This document shows positions 1 through 12,000 of a DNA stretch of 64,000 bases, one piece after another. Origin of the DNA: Candidula unifasciata (lineage: Eukaryota > Mollusca > Gastropoda > Stylommatophora > Geomitridae); assembly GCA_905116865.2 (NCBI GenBank), contig CAJHNH020008444.1, positions 365,001-429,000 on the forward strand, written 5' to 3'. The first letter of the stretch is position 1; each line of letters starts with the position of its first letter. The translations under genes were made by a program, and so were the position numbers. The notes below the pieces were generated by a model. The model searched no databases, was not told where the DNA came from, and saw only the letters and a program-made list of their open reading frames with translations.

Positions 1-233
1 CTGTTACAATATTTAAACTGACTGATAGCTACTTGTCTCCGAAGTTAAAATACTCTGCTCCGTGATTCACATGGTATACACTGTCATACTGATTAAATTG
101 TACATAACTGATCGATTGGGTAAATGATTATTGGTTGATTGATGTGTGAATTATCTGCCAAAAATAAATTTATATTGTATGTCAACCCTTGACTCAGATC
201 ATCCAACTTCGACTCTTTGTCTCTGTCTCTGTC

Positions 234-296
<63 letters not shown>

Positions 297-480
297 CTCG
301 ATATGTGTGTGTGTGTGTCTGTTTGTGTTTCCTCCTCTCTTTCACTCTTTGTCTCTCTTTCTTTCTCGATCTGTGTGTGTCTGTTTTTGTCTCTCCCACA
401 CACCCCCTCCCCCCACACCCCATCCCCATCCTTTCATCGAGCTGTTCATTATTACATGAAATTGGGATTTGTAGGGATGA
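1..480 (+). repeat. Duplicated copy of the PPT2 3' flank (copy 1)
   Basis: This stretch is nearly identical to 7028-7530, starting with the same ctgttacaatatttaaactg and including the same AATAAA hexamer (163-168; 7190-7195 in copy 2). Copy 2 lies just downstream of a PPT2-like terminal exon, so copy 1 is probably the 3' flank of a second copy of that exon lying left of the window. The main differences are in the CT/CTGT microsatellite. No coding potential. Confidence 0.8.
206..294. repeat. (CT)n / (GTCTCT)n microsatellite
   Basis: Pure CT dinucleotide run preceded by GTCTCT units. The short Leu-Ser and Arg-Glu reading frames across it are repeat artefacts. Confidence 0.95.
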
Positions 481-540
481 TAACTACGTTCATAACCCCG
501 AATATAAACAACATACAGCTGAAAAAATCAGACACACATA

Positions 541-651
541 GTATCAGCTGACACAAACACACACACACACATGAGTATCAGCTGACACAAACACACACAC
601 ACATGAGTATCAGCTGACAAAAACAAACACACACATTAGTATCAGCTGATA

Positions 652-687
<36 letters not shown>

Positions 688-2815
688 TGAGTATCAGCTG
701 ACATAAACACACACACCCATGTGTATCAGCTGACACAAACACACACACACACACATGTTTATCAGCTGACACAAACACACACACATGAGTATCAGCTGAC
801 ATAAACACACACACTCATGTGTATTAGCTGACACAAAAACACACACACATGTTTATCAGCTGACAAAAACACACACATGTGTATCAGCTGACACAAACAC
901 ACACACATGTGTATTAGCTGACACAAACACACACTAATGTGTATCAGCTGACAAACACACACACACACATGTGTATCAGCTGACGTAAACACACACACAC
1001 ATGTGTATCAGCTGACACAAACACACTCTGATGTGTATCAGCTACCGTAAACACACACACATGTGTATCAGCTGACGTAAACACACACATATGTATCAGC
1101 TGACGTAAACACACACACATGTGTATCAGCTAACGTAAACACACACACATATGTATCAGCTGACGTAAACACACACACATATGTATCAGCTGACACAAAC
1201 ACACTCTGATGTGTATCAGCTGACACAAACACACACACACTTGTAGCAGATGACACAAACACACACACACGTGTATCAGCTGACACAAACACACACACAC
1301 ATGTGTATCAGCTGACACAAACACACACACACATGTGTATCAGCCGACACAAACATACACACACATGTGTATCAGCTGACACAAACACACACACATGTGT
1401 ATCAGCTGACACAAACACACAGACATGTGTATCAGCTGACACAAACACACACACATGTGTATCAGCTGACACAAACACACACACATGTGTATCAGCTGAC
1501 ACAAACATACACACGTGTGTATCTGCTGACACAAACACACACACACACACACATGAGTATCAGCTGACACAAACACACACACACAAGTGTATCAGCTGAC
1601 CAAAAAAAAACACACACACATGTGTATCAGCTGACATAAACACACACACATGTGTATCAGCTGACATAAACACACACACACATGAGTATCAGCTGACAAA
1701 AACACACACACATGTGTATCAGCTGACATAAACACACACACACACATGAGTATCAGCTGACACAAACACACACACATGTGTATCAGCTGACACAAACACA
1801 CACACATGTGTATCAGCTGACACAAACACACACACCATGTGTATCAGCTGACACAAACACACACACATGTGTATCAGCTGACACAAACACACACACACAC
1901 ATGTGTATCAGCTGACACAAATACACACACTTGTGTATCAGCTGACACAAACACACATGTGTATCAGCTGACACAAACACACACACATGTGTATCAGCTG
2001 ACACAAACACACACACATGTGTATCAGCTGACACAAACATACACACGTGTGTATCTGCTGACACAAACATACACACGTGTGTATCTGCTGACACAAACAC
2101 ACACACACACACACATGAGTATCAGCTGACACAAACACACACACAAGTGTATCAGCTGACCAAAAAAAACACACACACATGTGTATCAGCTGACATAAAC
2201 ACACACACATGTGTATCAGCTGACATAAACACAAACACACATGAGTATCAGCTGACAAAAACACACACACATGTGTATCAGCTGACATAAACACACACAC
2301 ACATGAGTATCAGCTGACACAAACACACACACATGTGTATCAGCTGATACAAACACACACACACATGTGTATCAGATGACACAAACACACACACGTGAGT
2401 ATCAGCTGACACAAACACACACAAACATGAGTATCAGCTACCACAAACACACATACATTTGTATTAGCTGACACAAACACATACACACATGTGTATCAGC
2501 TGACACAAACACACACACACACACACATGTGTATGACACAAACGCACACACATGAGTAACAGCTGACACAAAAACACACACACACATGTGTATCAGAGGA
2601 CATACACACCCACACACACATGTATATCAGCTGACACAAACACACACACATTTGTATCAGATGACACACACACCCACACACACACCCACACACATATGTG
2701 TATCAGCTGACACAAACACACACACACATGTGTATCCGATGACACACACACCTACACACATGTGTATCTGCTGACTTAAACACACACATGTGTATCAGCT
2801 GAGACAAACATACGC
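541..2815. repeat. ~29-bp satellite, core CAGCTGACACAAACACACA
   Basis: About 2.3 kb of tandem units of roughly 27-31 bp with consensus GTATCAGCTGACACAAA plus a variable CA run and ATGT. By length about 75-80 units. Each unit carries a CAGCTG palindrome (E-box type). Length variation is almost all in the CA tract. There is higher-order structure: a block with the marker gtatcagctgacc followed by poly-A occurs at about 1589 and again at about 2147 with matching neighbours. All reading frames here are repeat artefacts. Confidence 0.95.
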
Positions 2816-3010
2816 ACATGTATGTCCGCTCTGTCCATACTTCTTCCTCCGCCAACTACTGCAGCCACGGCCATTCCGTAGGTTCTTTTTACCCTAACGT
2901 GTCCTGGTGTGTACAGCCAAGAGAATTTCTTGGGGCGGGATTTCAGGATGCTGTCAAGCCATTCTAATCGGAGTTTACCAGTCTTGATCTTTTTTAGCTT
3001 TCTCAACAAA
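2816..3010 (-). mobile_element. LINE RNase H-domain relic (family RH-1)
   Basis: The minus strand encodes WLDSILKSRPKKFSWLYTPG followed by HVRVK. This resembles the WxPGHxGVxGNExAD end of a retrotransposon RNase H domain, broken right after it. A close copy lies at 4725-4960 and a related tail at 34555-34690. A fossil fragment, not a gene. Confidence 0.65.
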
Positions 3011-3187
3011 GCGGCAACCCGTAATCCCCTGGACAGCAGACCATTCTAAAAAATGTATGGATGGAACGTGACCTAGTTTGTTCGGGGAGATTATTGTAGA
3101 ACTGACCGACTGGCTTACAGCCACTACGCTAAAACGACTCCTCTATCATCAGTATGGATACATGTTTTATTTGTTTACCCTGAAGGG

Positions 3188-3375
3188 CTGGCTATTCAAC
3201 TGACTGCCCACGGGCAAAATCTGACCCGTGAAGGTCTAGAATGTGGCCCACGGATCATTGCCAGTTATATTATGATACTAATCCAAACATTATATGTCTC
3301 ATGCGTCTGGCACATGACGATGTCTAGCTTCCACATTTTGGTCCCTGAGTAAAAGTCGTCGAATTGCCTTGCCAA
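3188..3375. mobile_element. Degenerate hAT-like miniature element
   Basis: Contains gcccacgggcaaaatctgacccgtg and ends with a loosely inverted copy of its start (ggctggctattcaac against gtcgaattgccttgcc). It resembles the better-preserved hAT-type element at 51421-51572. No clear target-site duplication. Confidence 0.35.
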
Positions 3376-3425
3376 AATATGTAAATACTATAATTTAATC
3401 ACTTCAGTCAGCTCAGTTTTGTGTG

Positions 3426-3868
3426 TGTTATGTTTTGTTTTTTGTTGAAGATAGGGATGCTTCGAGCAGAGTGGCAAGCTTCACTAGAAAGGTCACGGGT
3501 AAAGTGAGCATGCTTTGGATCTTTTTTCCAGGCAATGCAGGCGTGGTGGGTAATGAACAGTCGGACAGATTGGTTGTATCTGCACCACTGGGTGGTGAAT
3601 TAATACATGACAAGGCAGATGTGGTCAAGGCCCTTTGGGAACAAGCGATGGAATCAATAGAGAAACAAGATTGTTATGGCCTGGAGAGAATGAGGCTTCT
3701 GGATGTAACCAGAGGGTCTGCCGGCTCACTACACTCAGAGGAAAGGCAAGACGGACTTTTAACCAGATTGTGACCGGTACCATCAGTACTGGAACTCTGC
3801 GCTGGCTGCTTAAGACGAGGACGGAGCATGCATGGAAATGCCCCGAGTGTTGTGATGTCAATTCTTGA
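3426..3868 (+). mobile_element. Retrotransposon RNase H C-terminal relic (family RH-2)
   Basis: From about 3513 the + strand encodes LWIFFPGNAGVVGNEQSDRL, matching the WxPGHAGVxGNExADRL block of retroelement RNase H domains; the usual His is Asn. After a frameshift near 3690 it continues with TGTLRWLLKTRTEHAWKCPE and a second Cys, then a stop, a Cys-rich tail shared by related copies at 44305, 46140, 55862 and 57128. Non-functional remnant. Confidence 0.7.
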
Positions 3869-4619
3869 CTCAACTCGACTCAACTTGTTTCCTGTTGTTG
3901 TTGTTGTTCCTCTGATAAAGGCTAATCGTCGCAACGTCCTCTGTTTGTTGTAAATGGTTTTGTAAATGCGATGTATATTCTATGTTCATCTTACAATTTT
4001 CAATATATTCTCTTCCCTATCTATTGTATTATTTTTAGATCTTTTTTCAGACCTACATGTAAAGACATGTTTATTCATTTGTCTTTCCCCCTGATCAGTA
4101 TAAGTGTGTCAACAAACAAGTGTTGGCATACCTACCGTATATTACCATCGAGTTTGTGCCGGGTTTTTTTTTTTTTTTTTGGTTAGTAGCTTGTGTAAAG
4201 AAAAAATTTTGCAATGATTAATCTACATATTGATTGGAGTTAATTTGAATTGTTTTTACTTGTCCAATAAACTTTTTCCAAATTCCAAATTTTTTTTCCT
4301 TTTCTGAAACGTCACCAGACAAGTATATGTAAATCTCTCCTGCAGTCTTTTTTTTTTTTTTTTATTCTTTACACATTTCTATATTTATTTTTATGGTATT
4401 ATTCTCGGAGATGTCAAAATCCTTTTCAGCATAGAGACATCTTGAGCAAGATGTATACAACGATACTAATGGCAAGATCAGATTAATAGGTGGACGAAAA
4501 GCAAGACGTTACTTCTTATGTGTATCGACATCCTAGGACATCTTCCATTCCTTCGAGGCAGCAGCCAGCTCAGTGTCTCTATGCTCTCTGTTCTTAGTAA
4601 AAGTTGACTGACATATCTT

Positions 4620-4963
4620 TCTTTGCCCGCAACCGTGTCCTCCTGTGATACTCATTTCCAACAGGCGATTCACTGCCTCTGACTCCTCTGTCTCAAAGTC
4701 TCTGGAACGCAGCGCATTCAGTCAGTCTGCCCTGTCCATACTTCTTCCTCCTCTAACTACTGAAGCCACGGCCATTCTGTAGGTTCTTTTACCCTAACGT
4801 GTCCCAGTGTGTACAGCCAAGAGAATTTCTTGGGACGGGATTTCAGGATGCTGTCAAGCCATTCCAATCGGAGTTTACCAGTCTGGATCTTCTCTAGCTT
4901 TCTCACTGAGTGTCTGTCAATGGGAGAGTTTCTTTCTGTTCTGTCAGCCACACAAGTGACCAT
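4620..4963 (-). mobile_element. LINE RNase H-domain relic (family RH-1, second copy)
   Basis: Near-duplicate of 2816-3010 (same WLDSILKSRPKKFSWLYT peptide on the minus strand), with extra flank at 4620-4740 that matches the inverse of 34555-34690. Frames are broken after HVRVK. Confidence 0.65.
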
Positions 4964-5030
4964 GTGACATCAGCTATCTCAATTGTCATACTAGAAGTAG
5001 TTGAACTAAATGCCTGAGCTTAATACCTTC

Positions 5031-5031
5031 T

Positions 5032-5122
<91 letters not shown>

Positions 5123-5140
5123 TTTCACTCTCCCCCCCCC

Positions 5141-5182
<42 letters not shown>
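5031..5182. repeat. (TC)n microsatellite
   Basis: About 80 bp of TC, a C-rich interruption, then another 35 bp of TC. The reading frames on either strand are artefacts. Confidence 0.95.
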
Positions 5183-5183
<1 letters not shown>

Positions 5184-5494
5184 ACACACACACTCTCTTC
5201 CATTCACCCGTGCAGTGTTCAGTCACTAAGACCGCACCCTAAGAATAACGGAACAGCAGATTGTCAAAAATTGCAACAAAAACAATAGACAGGATGAACT
5301 GGAAATCCATGGTAGTTACTTGTCAGTGTACTTCATTGATAGCCTCCAGGGGACGCGAGATTGCAGTTATCCGCTGCGTCTGACATCTAGAGATAAGACT
5401 GACGGGAGCTCCGAAACCTCGGGGTTTAGGCATCTTGAGCCTAATGGGAGAGGTTGGGGGTGGCGTGGCTAGGATAATCTAATTTGGGTGCATT

Positions 5495-5735
5495 TTTAAC
5501 TTCAAATTTTGTCCTGGCAGCGTCGTTAGGCTACTCTTTTCGACTTCCAGCTGCCAAAAGATTTTTTTAGGTGCGTAACAATACACACGGGCAACCGGTC
5601 TTACTACACAGAGACCTGGCAAAATTACTAGAAGTCCACGTGAAAAAATCCCAGCCTTTACTATGACCTTAAATCCGGGACCTCTAGCACTCGAGGCAGA
5701 CACCATGCCTCGAGACCACACAACCCCTGTTGGGA
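5495..5735 (-). repeat. Dispersed repeat, family C
   Basis: Matches 59935-60210 (shared blocks: ggcagcgtcgttaggctact, a ttccagctgccaa-type block, caatacacacgggc). It ends with gggacctctagcactcgagg, which looks like an inverted tRNA-type B box, so the element may be a tRNA-related SINE on the minus strand. Confidence 0.55.
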
Positions 5736-6031
5736 ATGAACTGCAGGTGACATAAACACACCGATGTGTATCAGCTGACACAAACACATACACATGTGTA
5801 TCAGCTGACACAAACACACACACACACTTGTGTATCAGCTGACACAAACACACATGTGTATCAGCTGACACAAACACACATGTGTATCAGCTGACACAAA
5901 CACACATGTGTATCAGTTGACACAAACACACACACATGTGTATCAGCTGACACAAACACACACACGTGTGTATCAGCTGACACACACACACACACACATG
6001 TTAATAAGCCTCTACTAACACGCACACACTG
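5735..6031. repeat. CAGCTGACACAAACACACA satellite, second block
   Basis: Same unit as 541-2815. Its final ~38 bp (catgttaataagcctctact...) recur at 7819-7856, inside the third block. It runs straight into the N gap, so this block and the start of the gap are probably a collapsed or mis-joined copy of the 7.7-kb array. Confidence 0.9.
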
Positions 6032-6032
6032 T

Positions 6033-6049
6033 NNNNNNNNNNNNNNNNN
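6033..6049. other. Assembly gap (17 N)
   Basis: Seventeen undefined bases between the CA-rich satellite and a GGAT/GATA microsatellite. Gap size is unlikely to be real. Confidence 1.
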
Positions 6050-6549
<500 letters not shown>

Positions 6550-6608
6550 TGTAAACTTACATACTTTTACTTTCAGTATTGTAAACGTGTACATTTATTT
6601 AATTTTAG

Positions 6609-6752
6609 TGGTACCAGAATGATGCCTTTGGACTAAAAACCCTAAATGAACGGGGAGCTGTCCACATGCACGTCTTCCCGGGAATACGCCACAACAGTTG
6701 GCCACACGACGACGTTGTGTTTACCACTTGCATCAAGCCTTGGCTGACATAG
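6609..6752 (+). CDS. PPT2: Lysosomal thioesterase PPT2-like, terminal coding exon (partial gene)
   Basis: A 48-codon exon follows a TTTTAG acceptor and ends in TAG. It begins WYQNDAFGLKTLNERGAV and continues GIRHNSW ... TTCIKPWLT. This fits the C terminus of palmitoyl-protein thioesterase 2, whose vertebrate form has FGLKTL, RGA, a GIxHxxW block with the catalytic His, and TCIxPWL at the end. PPT2 is a soluble lysosomal serine hydrolase that cleaves thioesters of fatty acyl chains. The catalytic His region is present here; the Ser and Asp would be in earlier exons. I found no other PPT2 exon at 1-6600, which is repeat, so the rest of the gene lies left of the window. TBC1D13 starts 2.2 kb downstream on the same strand. 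Uncertain points are the exact acceptor and whether this copy is the functional last exon. Confidence 0.85.
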   Translation, partial: WYQNDAFGLKTLNERGAVHMHVFPGIRHNSWPHDDVVFTTCIKPWLT

Positions 6753-7027
6753 AACGCCTCCTCGGGTTATTGAATATGTTATCATGATATCAGTTGTGTG
6801 TAAAGTATGTTCATATTCAATGTTTAATTAACTGGTATACTCTGGAATTAGACAACACAAACTTTATTCAAGACTCTGGGAATCTCGTGAGCTACAGTTG
6901 CCCGCAGGCACGAATATTGACAGTTTTTTATTCTTGAAGATGGCGGTGGTGGTGGCGGTGGTGATGATGATAATGATGGTTGGTGATGATGATGATGATG
7001 ATAAATATGTTCAGAATTGGTGTTGAA

Positions 7028-7242
7028 CTGTTACAATATTTAAACTGACTGATAGCTACTTGTCTCCGAAGTTAAAATACCCTGCTCTGTGATTCACAAG
7101 GTATACACTGTCATACTGATTAAATTGTACATAACTGATCGATTGGGTAAATGATTATTGATTGATTGATGTGTGAATTATCTGCCAAAAATAAATTTAT
7201 ATTGTATGTCAACCCTTGACTCAGGTCATCCAACTTCGACTC

Positions 7243-7341
<99 letters not shown>

Positions 7342-7530
7342 CTCGATCTGTGTGTGTGTGTCTGTTTGTGTTTCCTCCTCTCTTTCACTCTTTGTATCTC
7401 TTTCTTTCTCGATCTGTGTGTGTCTGTTTTCTTCCCCCCCCCCCCCCCCCCCCCCCCCCCCATCTTCCCATCCTTTCATCGAGCTGTTCATTATTACACG
7501 AAATTGGGATTTGTAGGGATGATGACTACC
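7028..7530 (+). repeat. PPT2 3' flank (copy 2 of the duplication)
   Basis: Near-identical to 1-480. Includes AATAAA at 7190-7195, a plausible polyadenylation signal about 440 bp after the PPT2 stop. Contains a (CTGT)n run at about 7243-7311, a CT run to 7340 and a homopolymer C run at about 7434-7460. Confidence 0.8.
7190..7195 (+). terminator. Candidate polyadenylation signal of PPT2
   Basis: AATAAA ~440 bp downstream of the PPT2 stop codon, with a TG-rich stretch just after it. Conserved in the duplicate copy at 163-168. No transcript evidence. Confidence 0.4.
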
Positions 7531-8116
7531 ACATGTGTATCAGCTGACACAAACACACACACACATGTTTATCAGCTGACATAAAACACACACACATGTG
7601 TATCAGCTGAGACAAACACACACACATGTGTATCAGCTGAGACAAAGACACAAACACACATGTGTATCAGCTGAGACAAATACACAAACACACATGTGTA
7701 TCAGCTGACACACACACACACACACACATGTGTATCAGCTGACACAAACACACACACATGTGTATCAGCTGACACAAACACACACACGTGTGTATCAGCT
7801 GACACACACACACACACACATGTTAATAAGCCTCTACTAACACGCACACACTTGTGTATAAGATGACACATGTGTAACAAATGACACAAACACACATTTG
7901 TATCAGATGACACAAACACACATGTGTATCAGCTGACACAAACACACATGTGTATCAGATGACACACATGTGTATCAGATGACACAAACACACACACATG
8001 TGTATCAGCTGACACAAACACACACACACACATGTGTGTATCAGCTGAGACAAACACACACACACATGTGTATCAGCTGAGACAAAGACATAAACACACA
8101 TGTGTATCAGCTGAGA

Positions 8117-8155
<39 letters not shown>
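7530..8155. repeat. CAGCTGACACAAACACACA satellite, third block
   Basis: Same unit as the first two blocks, shorter and more mixed (gagacaaa, gatgacac variants), ending in a pure CA run at about 8119-8153. Lies between PPT2 and TBC1D13. Confidence 0.95.
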
Positions 8156-8157
<2 letters not shown>

Positions 8158-8262
8158 CGAGTCAAGCGATAGGGAAAGATCCTGTTGTCTCTGTGGGTGT
8201 CCTGTCAAACATTAGCGTTTACCTCACATCCTTCTTCTTGACTACACCTAGTTATATCTCTC

Positions 8263-8267
<5 letters not shown>

Positions 8268-8330
<63 letters not shown>

Positions 8331-8337
8331 CTCTTTC
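8268..8337. repeat. (CT)n(CTAT)n microsatellite
   Basis: CT run followed by about nine CTAT units. Confidence 0.95.
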
Positions 8338-8389
8338 ATCTAGCCTGGTGGTATGCATCAACACCACCAAGTGGTGCACAACCACCCAG

Positions 8390-8690
8390 TCTATCTGCCT
8401 ATTCCTTTTTCAACACAACTGCATTATCTGGAGAAAATATCAAAAGGAAGCTACATACTACTACCGAGGTATCTATTGTACATCCCAGAATTACTCTTAT
8501 GGCTTCATTATGTGTGCATTCAAACCTCACCAGTTGACTCTTAGATACGGTAGGTATTCCAAGTCCATAATCTATCACCGAGAATATCGTATGCTGGAAC
8601 ATCGTGAACAGCATTCTTTGTTCCCAACAAAGAGCTTCCTCGTAGCCTACCCCAGCTGGAATGTAGCAGTAATGAATGAATGAATGGATC
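8390..8690 (-). mobile_element. Non-LTR retrotransposon reverse-transcriptase fragment
   Basis: The minus strand encodes TIFSVIDYGLG, then SKSQLVRFECTHNEAIRVIL and GCTIDTS. This is the thumb-side block of Jockey/R1-type reverse transcriptases (S-x-IDYG ... L...QN-A-R-ILG). It is truncated on both sides and ends ~300 bp upstream of the TBC1D13 start codon. Confidence 0.7.
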
Positions 8691-8964
8691 AAGAACTGGC
8701 ATCACTGCACCCGGGACATTCCCACACGTGCTCCAGCTCTTCTGCAGTAGTGCAGTGCTGTATGGGGACATTTATAACCAGACACGTCTGTTTAGAAATT
8801 TTCAGAAAACTACCCCTGTTTTCCCAAGAAAGAGTTTCCTCGTCGTCTTCAACAGTCGGCATAAAGTAGTAATGTTAGAAATGCAAACAGCAATATCATG
8901 TTCAACCCATTCGGGTTAAAAGAGGGATATACAGAGATTTGTCTAGCCAGCAGGAACTCTCCCT

Positions 8965-8976
8965 TGCGCATGTGCA
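8965..8976. promoter_or_regulatory. NRF-1-like site in the TBC1D13 promoter
   Basis: TGCGCATGTGCA matches the NRF-1 palindrome TGCGCATGCGCA at 11 of 12 bases. It lies ~20 bp before the TBC1D13 ATG, where such sites sit in TATA-less housekeeping promoters. No transcription start data. Confidence 0.4.
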
Positions 8977-8992
8977 CAGAATGTCAACAAAC

Positions 8993-9000
8993 AAGATGGC
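8993..9000 (+). promoter_or_regulatory. YY1-like motif overlapping the TBC1D13 start codon
   Basis: AAGATGGC, the YY1 core, includes the start codon at 8996-8998. The start context is favourable (A at -3, G at +4). Overlap of a YY1 site with the first ATG is known in animal housekeeping genes. Confidence 0.4.
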
Positions 9001-12000
9001 AGGGTATCAACAGCGGTAGGCAGACCGACCTCCCAGTGGACGCGAATATATTAAATTATGTCTCGGAATATTGAACATTGTATTTACTGTACTGTCTGTT
9101 TCAAACTTACCTATCTTTTTTCTTCCAGGTTAAAATATTTTCAAGACATTCTCGAGGCTGATGTGATTGATGTTATAAAGATAAAAAATCTGTGCTTTGC
9201 AAGTGGTCAGTTCAGTAATTTAATTTATTTAATTACTAATTAAAATTTAATTTAGTTAGTAATAATTAATTATATATATTCAAATATTGCATTTCTTCTT
9301 TTGTTTTACAGATCTGACTCATCTGTATGCAGACTGGTGGTTCCTTGACTGTCAGGCAGATGCACTCCGACTTCGAAGGAAGCTCCCAATTAGTCGACTC
9401 CTATGACATGCTTTTGGGGAGGCAGTGGTTCTGTTCTTATTTTCCCAACAATAGGGCCCCTGAACCCACACGGGGACTATTAAAAGTAAACCGTCATTAC
9501 AGTAATATTAGTAATAACAAAATGAATGGGAACTTCTGAGGGTATCTGAATACAAGGTTTCAAAAACAGCTAGGTGCCCGTTGTTACTTATACTGTCAAA
9601 TAATTAAAGGATGGAAAGACGTCTGTGAAACTCACTGAACTACTACATATTAATAAAGTAACAGGCAATGTATTGATGGGCACTCATAGAAAGATGTAGA
9701 ATGATAGAAGAACAGACTAGACAACATAAAAATAGAAAACTATAGTTACTGTGCCAGGAATTGAACCTGTCACCTTCAGACAGGTGTGTGCGTTTCGCTA
9801 TGGAAACAAGTGCACTAAGAACATGGTCAATGTTTATTTGACTGACTACTATTAAACAACAGGTTACAACTACAGGATGACTCGAGACAGTAGAATACAC
9901 ATGACATTAGATGGCATATGACTAGACCAAACTGGTCAGTATAGGATTTAAGACAATAGACTACACATGATATATGAATATGCATGATAGTAGATGATTT
10001 AAAGACAGTAGACTACACAAGAAAATAGATGATTTAAAGACAGTAGACTATACATGACAGTAGATAATTTAAAGACAGCAGACTACACATGAAATAAGAA
10101 TATGCATGAAAGTAGATGATTTAAAGGCAGTAGACTATGCATGACAGTAGATTATACATGACATTAGATTATTTAAAGACAGTAGATTACACAAGACAGT
10201 AGATGATTTAAAGACAGTAGACTATACATGACAAAAGATGATTTAAAGACATTAGACTATACATGACAATAGATGGTCTTAGACAGTAGACTACACATGA
10301 GGCGGGAGCGCTGGCGAGGGACTGTTTCTTTCAGGCAGACCGTGATAAGAGCAACATTTTGCAAAGGACCTGCTAATTTTGATAATGATATCTATGCTTG
10401 TATACCCACACATGTGGCACGAAGGAAGTCCCTTGTGTGCTCGGTACACCCTTGAACAAGGCAAAAGTCTTGTTTCAGTATTACACCTAGACAACCTTGA
10501 AAAAAAACTAAGGAGATTTTTAAAAGCCTTGAAATTGTTTGGTAAATTTGCCTATGAACCCTGTTGATATCATTAGAAGCTAGTGCTGGTTGTACAAATT
10601 TTTAGTTCTTTGCTAGGAGGTTGCCTGGTAACTTCTGAGCTGTAGTTTGGTGACTCCAAAACTATTTGATATGCAATCCCATCCTAAAACTGTGGTGGTA
10701 CCTGTAGGTTTGAGAACCATTGGTTTGATTTTTGTGAATGCGAAGATAGAGGGTATGGCTGTGAAGGATCACTTTCATTGGATACAGGTATTGCATAAAA
10801 GTACTGGAGTTCTTTCTTTGAGACACAGTACAGTACACAAGCTATTTGGTGCCAGGGAGAATCCAGATGTTGTGGTCACCAGAATCACACGTTATTTTTA
10901 TTGTGTAGCTTTGTTCTTCTTCTGCCTGAGATCTTGAAAGGGTAGTTGGCACTTTGTATTGTGGTTTACAGCTAGGCTGTTATATCTGTGCGTTTTGGCT
11001 CTTTGTATTGTGGTTTACAGCTAGGCTGTTATATCTGCGTTTTGGCTCAACACATCTTCTTTCAGAAAACCCTTAATTATTACCTTTTTCAGCATGATTG
11101 TTAAAGGGGCATTGGGTCTCTTCTCCCGCTCCCCTCCCCATCCCCCATGTCACCCCAGAACTCACAGGAAAGTATCTGTTTCTTTAGGAATTTTGGCCTC
11201 GCTCACAGCCAGTGGTGCAACAAGGTCAGGTGGTACCCAGTATGGGATATTTCTGATTATGCATGCACACACACACACGCATATATGCATGATCAGAAAT
11301 ATTCCAGATTGGGTACCGCCTTACTTTGTGACGCCACTGGCTGTGAGCAAGGCCAAAAATTATTTTGAAATATATATAAATTTTTTTTTAGAAACACATA
11401 TTTGCATTATTTTACCCCCTCAGTGACGACAGCTGGAGCAGCCAACACCCCTTGCATTCCCCTCCCTATGCCACTGCCTCCAGTCTATGCATACTATTCT
11501 TTTCTGTTTCCAGCTGCCAAGGAATTCTGGATGTCTGAATTTTTTCAAAGTTATCTTGAGAAAGCTAGATGTCTGATTCACTGTGCCGGGATCTTGTTTT
11601 TCTTTTTTCCTTGTTCACCAGCTGTAAGCTCCAGCGGAAAGTCCTAGTTGTTCATCCATTTAAACTTTGGCTTTGTGTCAGTGCTTGAATTTTGCGTGTA
11701 CATCCGTTTTACTGGCTTATTTGTGTGCAGTTGGTTGTTCCTTGCCGCTCTGGCAGATGCACTCTGACTTTGAAAAAAGCTCCCAATCAGTCGACTCTTA
11801 CAACATACATTTAGGGTAGGCAAAGGGTCTATTCTCGAGTTCCCCACAATGGGGCCCCGGGATCAGATGGTGCAAACTACCCTTTTTTCTTATTTCCTAA
11901 AATTCCAAACAGTAAGTGCTGTAGGATTGAACCAGTTCTCCTTGAACGAGAGGTGGGCACAGTTACCTCGTTTCTAATCTACCAAGTCATTGACCGTGAT

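Noticed and set aside
541..2815. CRISPR-like array
   Set aside because: Direct repeats without unique spacers; unit variation is CA-run length. Eukaryotic satellite.
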